64,000 nucleotides of DNA from Bacteroidota bacterium (GTDB lineage Bacteria > Bacteroidota > Bacteroidia > Bacteroidales > Lentimicrobiaceae): NCBI GenBank assembly GCA_009773515.1, contig WSXX01000014.1, forward strand, positions 61,160 to 125,159. The letters run 5' to 3'. The notes beneath the pieces were generated by a model. That model had not been told where the DNA came from and made no database searches. It saw nothing but the letters and a program-made list of their open reading frames with translations. Positions 1 to 9,351 of the stretch are shown in pieces (the first letter of the stretch is position 1; every line of letters begins with the position of its first letter). A program made the position numbers and the translations under genes.

Positions 1-1
1 C

Positions 2-823
2 GATTCAAAATTCAAATGGCCGGCATTTTTCCTGATTATGGGTATGTCAATTTCATCGTCTGTTTTAATGGGGATGTTTGGCGAACTTGTTCTCTGGATG
101 ATGTTTTCCTTGCTCATCATTTCATTGGTGCTGAAAATTCCAATGGTTGGAAAAGTTGCTTTTCTGGCATTCGGAATGATTATGATACTGGTGATTCAGT
201 CAACAAAGCAGGAATACAGAATGGCCACCTGGTATGCTGAAAGTGAGCTTTCCAACTCACAGATTTACAAACAGGTACTCATGAGCAAACTTGAAAATCC
301 TTCTGATCTGGTAGATGTTTCAAGTATGCAGAATATGGGTGCAAGGCTGAATCAGGGATGGATTATTGCCCGCATATTGAATCATATGCCTGATAATTAT
401 GAATTTGTAAAAGGAGAAACCATAGAAACTGCTTTGTATGCCGGACTACTTCCAAGGGTTTTGGCTCCCAAAAAAGCAGTTGCCGGCGGCAGGGCTAATT
501 TTGAGCGCTTCACCGGAACTGAACTTCCTGAGACCACCAGCATGGATATATCGCTGGTGGGTGAAGGATACGCAAATTACGGAAAGCTGGGGGGCATTGT
601 ATTTCTGCTGTTTATTGGCTTCTTTTACAACTGGATCATAATTCAGACAATCGTAATCGCAAAGACATACCCTACAGTAATACTCTGGCTGCCGATATTG
701 TTTTTTCAGGTTGTAAAAGCCGAAACTGATTTTGCTACAGTGTTTAATCACTTTACCAAAGCTGCAATGGTGGCATTCATGGTTTTCTGGGGTATGACCA
801 GAGTTCTGAAAATAAAAATGTAA
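2..823 (+). CDS. Polysaccharide polymerase-like membrane protein (5' end outside window)
   Basis: The reading frame is open to the left edge, with coding-like residues (DSKFKWPAFFLI) before the first ATG at 38, so this is the C-terminal part of a longer gene. It shows hydrophobic segments at the start, a long soluble loop of about 120 residues containing a GEGYANYGKLGG-like stretch, then two or three membrane helices at the end. A big loop between late helices and a position directly before glycosyltransferases fit an O-antigen or exopolysaccharide polymerase (Wzy/EpsG/OatA-like topology), which would join repeat units in the inner membrane. No catalytic motif was recognised, so the exact family is inferred from context and topology only. 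Confidence 0.6.
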   Translation, partial: DSKFKWPAFFLIMGMSISSSVLMGMFGELVLWMMFSLLIISLVLKIPMVGKVAFLAFGMIMILVIQSTKQEYRMATWYAESELSNSQIYKQVLMSKLENPSDLVDVSSMQNMGARLNQGWIIARILNHMPDNYEFVKGETIETALYAGLLPRVLAPKKAVAGGRANFERFTGTELPETTSMDISLVGEGYANYGKLGGIVFLLFIGFFYNWIIIQTIVIAKTYPTVILWLPILFFQVVKAETDFATVFNHFTKAAMVAFMVFWGMTRVLKIKM

Positions 824-839
824 TTCAGATTTACAGAAA

Positions 840-1844
840 ATGGAAGAGAAAAAGATAAATGTGGTTTATTTCTTCAGGAAACCCTTTGCCGGGTATTTCA
901 GCATTGAAGAGCTCTTTGGATTTATTAAATCGGCTTTGCCAGAAAGCATAGAAAGCACCAGCTATTACCTCAAAAGACACAGTAAAGGGCTAAAACAGCG
1001 CCTGCTCAGCTGTATTGAGGTAATGGACAAACAAGGCGATATCAACCACATTACCGGCGATGTGCACTTTATTTCGTTCTTCATGCGAAAAAGCAGAACT
1101 GTACTTACCATTCATGATCTGGAAGTGCTGAAACGACTTAAAGGAATACAACGATTTATTATAAAACTTTTCTGGTTTACCATTCCTGCAAAACGCGTAA
1201 AATTCATCACTGTAATCTCTGAATTTACAAAACAGGAATTGTTGAAAGTAATAAATATTGATCCTGAAAAGGTGGTGGTAATTCACAATTCAATTTCACC
1301 TGATATTAAATTCGCGCCAAAATCTTTCAATTCTGAAAAACCGAATATTCTTCATGTTGGCACTGCACACAATAAAAATCTAGAAAGACTGATTGTGGCA
1401 ATTGACGGGTTGAATGTAAAACTTACTGTTCTTGGTCAGCTGAAAGACCACCATCTTGAGTTGCTGCAAAACCACGGCATTGAATACCAGAACTATTTCA
1501 GTCTGCCATACAGCCATGTTATTAAGCAATATCAGGAAGCTGATATTGTTTCTTTTGTTTCACTTTACGAAGGTTTCGGACTTCCCATTATTGAAGCAAA
1601 TGCAATCGGAAGGCCGGTGATTACTTCAAACTGTACCTCAATGCCTGAAGTGTCCGGAGACGCTGCAGTTATAGTAAATCCTTATGATGTGCAGGAAATA
1701 AGAAATGCCATTGTTAAGCTCATTGAAGACGAAACACTCCGTACCCGGCTGATTGAAAACGGCAGAAAAAATACCGAAAGGTTTCAGCCGTCATTTATTG
1801 CCGGAAGATATGCCGGTTTGTATTTCAGGATGATGAATGAATAG
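840..1844 (+). CDS. Glycosyltransferase family 4
   Basis: A 334-residue GT-B fold glycosyltransferase. The C-terminal half carries the family 4 signature: SLYEGFGLPIIEANAIGRPV around residues 240-260, followed by SNCTSMPEVSGDAAV and NPYD. The EGFGLP...E pattern contacts the nucleotide-sugar donor in GT4 enzymes. The N-terminal acceptor half contains a TVISEFTK segment. It starts 16 bases after the polymerase-like gene and lies 21 bases before another GT4 gene on the same strand, so it is probably part of one polysaccharide operon. The sugar and linkage cannot be read from the sequence. Confidence 0.9.
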   Translation: MEEKKINVVYFFRKPFAGYFSIEELFGFIKSALPESIESTSYYLKRHSKGLKQRLLSCIEVMDKQGDINHITGDVHFISFFMRKSRTVLTIHDLEVLKRLKGIQRFIIKLFWFTIPAKRVKFITVISEFTKQELLKVINIDPEKVVVIHNSISPDIKFAPKSFNSEKPNILHVGTAHNKNLERLIVAIDGLNVKLTVLGQLKDHHLELLQNHGIEYQNYFSLPYSHVIKQYQEADIVSFVSLYEGFGLPIIEANAIGRPVITSNCTSMPEVSGDAAVIVNPYDVQEIRNAIVKLIEDETLRTRLIENGRKNTERFQPSFIAGRYAGLYFRMMNE

Positions 1845-1865
1845 CCTGGTTTTAAAACTAAAACA

Positions 1866-3011
1866 ATGAAAACAATTTTATCGGTAATTGACTGGTATCT
1901 TCCGGGCTACAGGGCAGGCGGAACGCTCAAGGCCTTTGCCAATCAGGTTGCTCAGCTCGAAGGTACATTCAGGTTCAAGATCATTACCCGTGATACCGAT
2001 TACTGCGAAACCATTCCGTATGACAATGTAACAAGTGATGCCTGGAATCAAATAGCTCCAAATGCTGAAGCATACTATATTTCAGCCGGTAAACTATCGG
2101 TTTCTGAAATGATAAAACTCTTTAAAAAAACCGCTTTTGATGCCGTGTATATTCACGGCATCTATTCGTTTTACTTTTCGGTGCTTCCGGTTGTGCTGGC
2201 CAAACGAAAAGGAACTCCGCGAATTGTAATCACCGCCCACGGAATGCTCGGAGAACATGCCCTGAAAGTAAAAAGTAGCAGAAAAAAAGTATTTCTTAAA
2301 CTGGCAGGCCTGCTGGGACTTTACAAAGGTGTGATTTTTCATGCAGCCAATGAAGCTGAAGCCACTGATATTAAGAAATCAGTCGGAAAAAATGCCAGGG
2401 TTATGATTGCAGAAGAGTTGCCAATGAAAATTGAGCTTGAAACCTGGAGTAAAAAAAACAAGTCAGCCGGAGCGCTGAGCATTGCATCTGTAGCAAGGAT
2501 TTCTCCTGAAAAAAATACACTTTTTGCCCTTGAAGTGCTCAGTCGTTGCACCACAGGCAATATAGTTTACGATATTTTCGGCCCTGTTTACGATCAGGAT
2601 TACTGGAAACAGTGCCTCGCAGTTATTGAACGCATGCCGGCCGGAGTTAAGGTTACTTACAAAGGCAGTTTACCGGGTAATCTTGTGCTTGATGAACTCA
2701 GATCGTACCACCTGATGTTTATGCCTACTACCGGCGAAAATTTCGGGCATACAATCCTCGAAAGCTTTATGGCTGCCACACCGGTTTTAATCAGCGACAA
2801 AACTCCATGGCTATTGCCTGAGAAAAAGCAATCGGGATGGGCACTTCCGCTTGATGACAAAGACGAATTTGAAAACATCATCAGCAAGTTGACGCTAATG
2901 AACGGGGAGGAATACAACCATTATTCACTTGGCGCGCATAATAAAGCAGTGGAGTTTATGGCAGACCAGAGCGTATTACAGCAAAACATTAAACTGTTTG
3001 AAGATGAATAA
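1866..3011 (+). CDS. Glycosyltransferase family 4
   Basis: A 381-residue GT4-type enzyme. Visible features are an N-terminal DWYLPGYRAGG segment typical of donor/acceptor domain starts in this family, an ITAHGMLG motif near residue 120, ASVARISPEKN near residue 205 at the start of the second Rossmann domain, and PTTGENFGHTILESF near residue 285, the GT4 E-x7-E-like donor-binding region with NFGH replacing the usual EGFG. It probably transfers a sugar onto a lipid-linked acceptor on the cytoplasmic side. The end overlaps the next gene by 8 bases, which implies coupled translation. Confidence 0.9.
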   Translation: MKTILSVIDWYLPGYRAGGTLKAFANQVAQLEGTFRFKIITRDTDYCETIPYDNVTSDAWNQIAPNAEAYYISAGKLSVSEMIKLFKKTAFDAVYIHGIYSFYFSVLPVVLAKRKGTPRIVITAHGMLGEHALKVKSSRKKVFLKLAGLLGLYKGVIFHAANEAEATDIKKSVGKNARVMIAEELPMKIELETWSKKNKSAGALSIASVARISPEKNTLFALEVLSRCTTGNIVYDIFGPVYDQDYWKQCLAVIERMPAGVKVTYKGSLPGNLVLDELRSYHLMFMPTTGENFGHTILESFMAATPVLISDKTPWLLPEKKQSGWALPLDDKDEFENIISKLTLMNGEEYNHYSLGAHNKAVEFMADQSVLQQNIKLFEDE

Positions 3012-3555
3012 AACAGACCTATCGGGATATACAACCGGGAGTTTTTCGACGGGAGCAGGCGTTCTTAAACGGACATTGTGGTACTATGTGAACCTCCTGT
3101 TTTTTATCAGTCCGGTTTTACCGATCAGTTCTTTAAAAGTTGCTCTGCTCCGGATTTTTGGCGCAAAAATAGGCCGCGGTGTTGTAATAAAACCGGCAGT
3201 TAACATTAAATATCCCTGGAAACTAAGCATTGGCGACTTCAGCTGGATTGGTGAAAAAGCATGGATCGACAATCTCGATCAGGTAAGTATAGGATCAAAC
3301 TGCTGCATCTCACAGGGAGCTATGCTTTTATGCGGCAACCACAATTTTAAGAAAGCAGGTTTTGATCTGATTACCAAGCCCATAGTTCTCGAAGAAGGAG
3401 CATGGATCGGAGCACATAGCGTTGTTTGCCCGGGAGTAATATGCAAATCGCACAGCGTACTTGCTGTAAACTCGGTAGCTACCACTGATATGGAGCCCTA
3501 TTTTATATACCAGGGAAATCCTGCTGTAAAGACAAAAGAACGCAAAATCGAATAA
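3004..3555 (+). CDS. WcaF-like hexapeptide acetyltransferase
   Basis: A 183-residue left-handed beta-helix acyltransferase of the colanic acid WcaF/LacA type. The hexapeptide pattern is clear (GRGVVIKP, IGDFSWIGEKAWI, VSIGSNCCISQGAML, GAWIGAHSVVCPGV), and CGNHNF supplies the catalytic-type histidine. It probably O-acetylates a sugar of the surface polysaccharide using acetyl-CoA. The ATG at 3004 is preferred over the frame's first ATG at 2929 because the latter lies deep inside the preceding glycosyltransferase gene and WcaF proteins are about 180 residues. The 8-base overlap with the upstream gene suggests one operon. Confidence 0.88.
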   Translation: MNKTDLSGYTTGSFSTGAGVLKRTLWYYVNLLFFISPVLPISSLKVALLRIFGAKIGRGVVIKPAVNIKYPWKLSIGDFSWIGEKAWIDNLDQVSIGSNCCISQGAMLLCGNHNFKKAGFDLITKPIVLEEGAWIGAHSVVCPGVICKSHSVLAVNSVATTDMEPYFIYQGNPAVKTKERKIE

Positions 3556-3565
3556 ATCCCGCAAC

Positions 3566-4312
3566 ATGAAAATATCAGTAATAACCATTTGCTACAACAG
3601 CGCTCATTCCATTAAAACGGCCATTGATTCGGTGCTGGCTCAGACTCATCCTGATGTTGAATACATTGTGGTTGACGGGAAATCGAAAGACAATACGGTT
3701 GAGATAGTGCAATCATATGGAGGCCGGATTACAAAGTTCATCAGTGAACCTGACCGCGGTATTTATGATGCCCTGAACAAAGGAATTGGAATGGCAACCG
3801 GAGATGTAATCGGTTTTATGCATTCTGATGATTTGTTTGCTTCTGACAACACCTTGGCCAAAGTGGCTGAATTATTTCAGCGAACCGGCACTGATTCAAT
3901 CTACGGCGACCTTGAATATGTTTATAAAGAAGACACCAATAAAGTGCTCAGATACTGGAAATCGGGCAACTTCAGCATAAGAAACCTCAAAATGGGCTGG
4001 ATGCCCCCCCACCCTACTTTTTACGTAAAAAGAGCAGTTTACGAAAAGTACGGCACATTTAATACCACCTACAAAATTGCAGCAGACTATGACACAATGC
4101 TGAGGTTTCTAGGAAAATACAGAATATCAACCAGCTACCTACCTGAGGTAATGGTAAAAATGCGGGTTGGTGGTGCCAGCAACCGCAATCTGAAAAACAT
4201 CATCAGAAAAACCAAAGAAGATCATAAGGCCATTAAAGACAATAGTTTTGGCAGTGTCTTTACACTTTTTTTCAAAAATATCAGAAAGGTAACTCAGTTT
4301 ATCATCAAATAG
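3566..4312 (+). CDS. Glycosyltransferase family 2 (WcaE-like)
   Basis: A 248-residue GT-A fold enzyme. It has the GT2 N-terminus MKISVITICYNSAHSI, the nucleotide-binding VVDGKSKDNT, a FISEPDRGIYDALNKGI segment and a DxD-type HSDD motif near residue 88 for metal and UDP-sugar binding. The motif order and the WMPPHPTFY segment resemble colanic-acid WcaE-like transferases. It lies 10 bases after the acetyltransferase gene and 7 bases before another GT2 gene, in the same operon. Donor and acceptor are not predictable from the sequence alone. Confidence 0.9.
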   Translation: MKISVITICYNSAHSIKTAIDSVLAQTHPDVEYIVVDGKSKDNTVEIVQSYGGRITKFISEPDRGIYDALNKGIGMATGDVIGFMHSDDLFASDNTLAKVAELFQRTGTDSIYGDLEYVYKEDTNKVLRYWKSGNFSIRNLKMGWMPPHPTFYVKRAVYEKYGTFNTTYKIAADYDTMLRFLGKYRISTSYLPEVMVKMRVGGASNRNLKNIIRKTKEDHKAIKDNSFGSVFTLFFKNIRKVTQFIIK

Positions 4313-4319
4313 AAAGTAC

Positions 4320-5153
4320 ATGAATCACAACGATTTTCTGATCGGGATTCCGGTTTACAATGAGGCAGCAAACCTTCCGCATTTGCTGCCCGGGCTGGAA
4401 AAATGGCGCGAAAACGTTGTATTCTATAACGATGGAAGTACTGATAATTCAGCGTTAATCATTAAAAATGAAGGATTCAGGATAAGGTCATTCACCCACA
4501 ATATAGGCCTTTCCGGCTTGTTTGCCGAGATGCTGATTCAGTCAAAAAAAGAAGGAAAAAGCAGACTCATTACGTTGGATTCCGACTGTCAGCACCCGCC
4601 CGATTATATTGAACAGTTTATGGAAAAAGCCCAAAGCTGCTCACTGGTAATCGGGAGCCGGTTTTCTGACACTGCAAATGTTCCCGATACCAAAATCTCA
4701 AGCAACTTTTTTGCAGTTATGCTTACCATGTCTATTTTTGGTCTTGAACTGCCTGATGTAGCCTGTGGATTCAGAGCTTTTGATATTGAAAAACAACTGA
4801 CCTTCAAATACAGAACTTCGCGGTTTGGAGTAATTTATGAACAGTTATTCTCTCAGCTAATTGCCAAAAGAGCAAAGATAGGTTTTGTGAAAATTCCTGC
4901 CATTTATCCTAAATCGGATTTCTACTTTACGCAATATGATGAATTGCTGGGATTGCTGGAGGCAGCATTATTTTTCAGCAACAGCGACCTGATAAAAAAT
5001 ACTTTCAAAATGGTTGTAAATAAACAGAATCTGAATCTGAATCTTTCAGGTCATCACTTCTCAGCTTTTTATTGCCACGGCTTTGGTTATCAGTTTAGTA
5101 CGGTTATAGAAAAAGCTACGGGGTATTTCATGTCTTTTAAGGAAAATGATTAA
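4320..5153 (+). CDS. Glycosyltransferase family 2 (polyprenyl-phosphate-sugar synthase type)
   Basis: A 277-residue GT2 protein of the DPM1/DpgT-like branch: IPVYNEAANLPHLLPGL at the N-terminus, FYNDGSTDNS, then the metal-binding LDSDCQHPP motif and the GSRF motif typical of enzymes that load a sugar on polyprenyl phosphate. It probably makes a lipid-linked sugar or adds one in glycan assembly. The last 45 or so residues look unlike the family, and a hexamer repeat (AATCTG, AATCTG, AATCTT; 5028-5045) precedes them, so a slippage frameshift near the 3' end is possible. It is the last glycosyltransferase of the cluster. Confidence 0.85.
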   Translation: MNHNDFLIGIPVYNEAANLPHLLPGLEKWRENVVFYNDGSTDNSALIIKNEGFRIRSFTHNIGLSGLFAEMLIQSKKEGKSRLITLDSDCQHPPDYIEQFMEKAQSCSLVIGSRFSDTANVPDTKISSNFFAVMLTMSIFGLELPDVACGFRAFDIEKQLTFKYRTSRFGVIYEQLFSQLIAKRAKIGFVKIPAIYPKSDFYFTQYDELLGLLEAALFFSNSDLIKNTFKMVVNKQNLNLNLSGHHFSAFYCHGFGYQFSTVIEKATGYFMSFKEND

Positions 5154-5267
5154 TGAGAGAGAATGCGAAATGTATGTATCAAATCTGATTTGAGTCTTAC
5201 ACGGATTTTCTTTTGTAATTTACAGACTGGAGTTATTAATAGGCTCTGTTTCAATAAAACAGCAAAC

Positions 5268-5951
5268 ATGAACAACAATGATTCATTCCATCCTTTTCCT
5301 GCATCCGGCATCAGGCACATCGGCATCATTCCTGATGGCGGTCGCAGGTGGGCGGCGGCCAATAACCGCACGCTGCTGAGTTCCTATGCCGAAACCAGTA
5401 AGAAGATGGCTGAGTTTTTAATTCTGCTTGCACATACTGGCATTACTGAAGTCAGCATTTTTCTATCAAGCAGAGAAAACTTCAGAAGACCTGAAAATGA
5501 AACTGATGCATTTAATTCAGCGGCAATGAATGCCATTCAGAATACCATTCCACAAATGGCAATGCGCCATAAAATCAAGGTTTCTGTTGCCGGAGACACC
5601 AGTCAGCTAAATGCTGGGTTTATTGAAGAAATCAATAAGCTTGAAAATAGCACCCGAAATTTTGACCTCATAAAGCTTAACCTGCTTATCTCCTACAATC
5701 CCGTTGACGAGATAAAACATGCAATAAATCAATCTGATTCAGAGAATTTTACGAAAAATCTTTGGGTTAAAACTCCTCTTGATCTTGTAATAAGGACCGG
5801 CGGAGCCAATCTGCTCAGTAATTTTCTGCCACTTCAGGCTGGTTATGCGCGATTGTATTTCAGCAATAAGCTTTTCAACGATTTTACTTTAACTGATCTG
5901 ATGGAATATATTGAAGATTACACTTCTCTGACAAGAAAATATGGTAATTAA
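5268..5951 (+). CDS. Divergent cis-prenyltransferase (UppS-like)
   Basis: A 227-residue protein of the undecaprenyl diphosphate synthase fold. Visible family blocks are RHIGIIPDGGRRWA (P-loop-like diphosphate site), SSRENFRRP and DLVIRTGG...LSNFL near the C-terminus. Relative to the E. coli enzyme, Asp26, Arg194 and Ser202 equivalents are kept, but the positions of Asn28, His43, Trp75, Glu198, Arg200 and the Mg-binding Glu213 appear changed. It could make a different prenyl chain, serve as a partner subunit, or be inactive. The ATG at 5268 is chosen over 5163 because the family block begins soon after it. It follows the polysaccharide genes by 114 bases, suggesting a role in lipid carrier supply. 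Confidence 0.82.
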   Translation: MNNNDSFHPFPASGIRHIGIIPDGGRRWAAANNRTLLSSYAETSKKMAEFLILLAHTGITEVSIFLSSRENFRRPENETDAFNSAAMNAIQNTIPQMAMRHKIKVSVAGDTSQLNAGFIEEINKLENSTRNFDLIKLNLLISYNPVDEIKHAINQSDSENFTKNLWVKTPLDLVIRTGGANLLSNFLPLQAGYARLYFSNKLFNDFTLTDLMEYIEDYTSLTRKYGN

Positions 5952-5973
5952 TTTTTACCGCTAAAGATCAGAG

Positions 5974-6615
5974 CTAAAGCCTGAAACGCTCAATCAGCAT
6001 AAAATTCAGCAGCTTCACATATTCCAATACCACCATTTTGGCATTATCGCGGTTTTTCCACCATTTTTCAGCATTAAAACCGGTATATCTGCTTGGAACA
6101 GAAACAATCTTAAAATCAGGGTTAGATTTACTGATGGCTTTTTCAAATATAAGCGTGGTGCGGCGTGAGTGATAACTTGAAGTAACCAGCAATACCTGCT
6201 GATAATCTGCATGTTTCGAAAGATAATCCCTGAAAGCAATTGCCTCCTCCTGCGTGCTTGCTGTTGTTTGAGGCAGTATTTCTATATCTTCGGGCTTCAC
6301 ACCCAATTGTATAAGCGTGCGTTGAAAAACCGATGAAGTATTCTCTAATGTAATCCCATAAGGTGATAATTGTTCAGCGCCATACTGAAACTCGTTGGCA
6401 AAAACGATTTTTGCAGCGTATCGGGCCTTGTAAAGATCAAATGCCTCTAAAGCCCTGTCGGGTACCGGCCCAAGTAAAACAAATATGAAATCTGCTTTTT
6501 CAGGATTCTGGCTTTTAACCAACCATTTACCCATTTTTCCGAAAAGAAAAAAGCCCGTGATCAGCAATGCCAAAAGCACTGCAATAGTTATAAAATGTAT
6601 CAATTTAAACCTCAT
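5974..6615 (-). CDS. YdcF/ElyC-family DUF218 protein
   Basis: A 213-residue protein with one N-terminal membrane helix (residues about 7-27) and a DUF218 domain: ADFIFVLLG at the start of the sheet, ASTQEEAIAFRDYL and LVTSSYHSRRTTLIF, the conserved S/T-x-EEA and SYHxxR motifs of the YdcF/SanA/ElyC family. E. coli ElyC is tied to undecaprenyl carrier metabolism and envelope integrity, which would fit the neighbouring cis-prenyltransferase gene, although the two genes are convergent and share no operon. The enzymatic activity is unknown. Confidence 0.85.
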   Translation of the reverse strand: MRFKLIHFITIAVLLALLITGFFLFGKMGKWLVKSQNPEKADFIFVLLGPVPDRALEAFDLYKARYAAKIVFANEFQYGAEQLSPYGITLENTSSVFQRTLIQLGVKPEDIEILPQTTASTQEEAIAFRDYLSKHADYQQVLLVTSSYHSRRTTLIFEKAISKSNPDFKIVSVPSRYTGFNAEKWWKNRDNAKMVVLEYVKLLNFMLIERFRL

Positions 6616-6725
6616 TTTAGTTTTACTTCTCTGAGCAAAGCTAATTAAAAAGATGCTTGAAAATATCAGGTTGAAAGATTTACGAAATCACGGTCTCAAA
6701 AAATCAACTTCTATCAGACCATACA

Positions 6726-6755
6726 TTTGGAAATATAATCATTATTGTATCTTTG
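6726..6755 (+). promoter_or_regulatory. Bacteroidetes-type promoter of the hybrid kinase gene
   Basis: TTTG at 6726-6729 and TATCTTTG at 6748-6755 are separated by 18 bases, matching the Bacteroidota -33 (TTTG) and -7 (TAnnTTTG) elements. The kinase ATG lies 20 bases after the -7 box, so transcription would begin around 6759. Confidence 0.65.
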
Positions 6756-6775
6756 AAGGACAATAATCCATTTAT

Positions 6776-9238
6776 ATGATTAAGAATAACTCCGCAGTAT
6801 ATACCCGCCTGGCACTTTCGCTCAGCCAGAAAAATGATGCACATGGTATTTGCAGCAATTTTGCAGAAGTTCTTGTTAAGGAATCAGATGTGCTGTTTGC
6901 AGGAATTTATACAAAGAAGAAACTTTCTGTTAATCAGACAAACAACCATGAATTTACTTTGTTTGCAGATTATCCGCCACAAAATTATTCTGATCTGATC
7001 ATAAAAACAGATCAACAAGAGTTAATGCCTGGAGGCAAGGCCTGCAGCTATAATAGTGATGCTCCTCAGATTCAAAAATTACCTGATTTCTTTCCGGATA
7101 TAAAAGCTGTACACTGGTTTATTCCTGTCGGAGATGATTCATTTCTGCATGTCATTACAAAGAAGGCTGACCGAGGAATGTTCAGTTCTTCAACTCCCCT
7201 GTTTTCATCCTCTGATCTTAATCAACTTTCGCTGATTACTGAGCGACTGTCAGAGATTATAGGAACCCCGTCCGGTAAAGGAAAATCAGCCCGGAAGCCG
7301 CAAGCCGATCCTGCGCTGGATATATTTAACCGTCATGTGCAAGCAGCCGACAACAGATTTCTGAAACGAATCCTTGCCACGGTAAGCCATGAAATCAGAA
7401 ATCCGTTCAACCTGATGAACGGTTATTCTAACCTGCTTTCTGAAACAAGACTGAATGATGAGCAGAAACATTACCTTAATGTGATCAAATCATCGGGAGA
7501 ATCTCTGTTTGAAGTGGTATTTAAAGCGCTTCAATTTACAAATATCTACTTCAGGCAGGTAAAAATTGATCCGGTATCGTTCAGTTTCAACGAGTTATTA
7601 CTTTCTCTTGAAAAAGTATATGCCCCTTTGGCTCAGGAAAAAGGCATTAAATATTCCTGTATCAGTCAACTTGAGCGATCTGACCGGTTTATTGCCGACA
7701 AAACAATGATTCATTACATTTTATCTTATCTGCTGTCAAATGCTTTAAAATTCTCAAATGCGGGCGAAATTACACTCGATATTAAAGCAATTGAGTCAAC
7801 ACGCTGCCATGATAAATTGCAATTCCAGATAACTGATACCGGCAAAGGATTCGATTTAAATAACTTCAAAACAATGCTGCAGTTTTTCGGTCAGGAAGAC
7901 AGCAGCATAACCCGGAATTACGGAGGCCTAGGACTTGGCCTGTCTATCGCTAATTATTACACTGAACTGCTTGGTGGCACGCTCATTGCAGAAAGTAAAC
8001 CCGGGTATGGAAGTACATTTACCGTAACCTTGGATCTTAACAGAGATTATCGTGAATTACCCGGACTTTTATATGATACCTTAAACATTCCACCTGAAAT
8101 TACCCGAAAAATTAAGGTTCTGCTGGTTGATGATGATCCTTTTCAACAGAAGATGGGCAAAGTATATCTGAGCGACTGGAACGTTACCCTGGCCGAAAAT
8201 GGTCAGCAGGCCATTGACTTTATGGAATTTCAGAAATTCGATATCGTTCTGATGGATATTCGTATGCCGGTAATGGATGGTATCACAACTACCATCATTA
8301 TAAGGGAAAAATATGGCTTCGATCAGAAAATTGTCGCCTTATCGGGAGAAGCCATCAGAGAATCAATCGACGAAGCCCTCAGGGCAGGTATGGATGGATT
8401 TATTTCAAAACCATATGATAAGGATAAACTGATATTCAATATCTTATCCACGCTCGATATAGATATCAGCAAGTTAAGCAGCAGTAACCCTAACTCATCA
8501 TTCGATCTCAAAGGAGTTGCAATCTGCGAGTCTGTGCTTGATCCTGTTATTCTGAATGCTGCCGGAAAAGCTTCTCTAATGCTCGCAAACAATATAACAG
8601 ATGCTGAGTCGCTGCTTAAGAAACATACTTTCGATTTTGTATTATTACAGCTTAGTGAAGGGTTTTCTGACAGCATTGTCCCGGGTTCATTTGTTCGCAA
8701 GTTTCAACCGGATGCAACCATTATTGCAATGAGCGACATCAGAATTGACAAAAGTGATGAATTCAAAAAGAACTCCGGCGTTGATGGCATAATACTTCAG
8801 GAAGAACTGTTTACCGGAAGTTTCTTTCAGCAGATTAAAGAGATTGTAATGCTTAGAAAACTTTATCCCGAGAGCTTAACTGAGGCGAACGACAAAGTTT
8901 ATCAACTATCCGGCATCATCAAACATATCGGCAATAATCCCGAAGCCATAAAAGAGATTGTAGAAACTTATCTTTGGTTTATGCCTGATCACATCAAACA
9001 GTTCAGACAATATTCCATTAACCATGATGCCAAACAACTTTCCAATATCGCCCATTCGGTAAAATCGATTGTAAACCAGTTTAAAATCAACTCTATACTC
9101 TCTCAGATTGAAATGCTGGAGCACAACGCCAAAAACGGGCTTGAGGAGGAAACCATCAACAGGATGATCGACGAAGTTTGCAATGCACTTGAACTTTCAA
9201 TCTTACAGATGAAACTGGATTTCGGGGAGAATAAATGA
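6776..9238 (+). CDS. Hybrid sensor histidine kinase / response regulator with HPt domain
   Basis: An 820-residue cytoplasmic phosphorelay protein with no membrane helix. Order: GAF-like N-terminus (about 10-165); HisKA with phospho-acceptor His205 in SHEIRNPFN; HATPase (N box near SNALKF, DTGKGFD, GGLGLGLS); receiver (about 435-555) with VDDD and the phospho-acceptor in VLMDIRMP; a second receiver-like region (about 570-690) in which the expected aspartate block reads FVLLQLSEG and so cannot be phosphorylated; and a C-terminal HPt domain (about 715-815) with AHSVKS. All four relay steps are on one chain, so the final output regulator is probably encoded elsewhere. It has its own promoter and is monocistronic; the signal is unknown. 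Confidence 0.93.
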   Translation: MIKNNSAVYTRLALSLSQKNDAHGICSNFAEVLVKESDVLFAGIYTKKKLSVNQTNNHEFTLFADYPPQNYSDLIIKTDQQELMPGGKACSYNSDAPQIQKLPDFFPDIKAVHWFIPVGDDSFLHVITKKADRGMFSSSTPLFSSSDLNQLSLITERLSEIIGTPSGKGKSARKPQADPALDIFNRHVQAADNRFLKRILATVSHEIRNPFNLMNGYSNLLSETRLNDEQKHYLNVIKSSGESLFEVVFKALQFTNIYFRQVKIDPVSFSFNELLLSLEKVYAPLAQEKGIKYSCISQLERSDRFIADKTMIHYILSYLLSNALKFSNAGEITLDIKAIESTRCHDKLQFQITDTGKGFDLNNFKTMLQFFGQEDSSITRNYGGLGLGLSIANYYTELLGGTLIAESKPGYGSTFTVTLDLNRDYRELPGLLYDTLNIPPEITRKIKVLLVDDDPFQQKMGKVYLSDWNVTLAENGQQAIDFMEFQKFDIVLMDIRMPVMDGITTTIIIREKYGFDQKIVALSGEAIRESIDEALRAGMDGFISKPYDKDKLIFNILSTLDIDISKLSSSNPNSSFDLKGVAICESVLDPVILNAAGKASLMLANNITDAESLLKKHTFDFVLLQLSEGFSDSIVPGSFVRKFQPDATIIAMSDIRIDKSDEFKKNSGVDGIILQEELFTGSFFQQIKEIVMLRKLYPESLTEANDKVYQLSGIIKHIGNNPEAIKEIVETYLWFMPDHIKQFRQYSINHDAKQLSNIAHSVKSIVNQFKINSILSQIEMLEHNAKNGLEEETINRMIDEVCNALELSILQMKLDFGENK

Positions 9239-9351
9239 TCTCAAACCCGTATGCTTCTTTTTTTATTTGATAATTTGAATTTTGAGCTTGCTCCGAAAAG
9301 TCGAAAAAGAAGATTTGCGGCCAAACTTCAAAACACCGTATTGCACAACCT

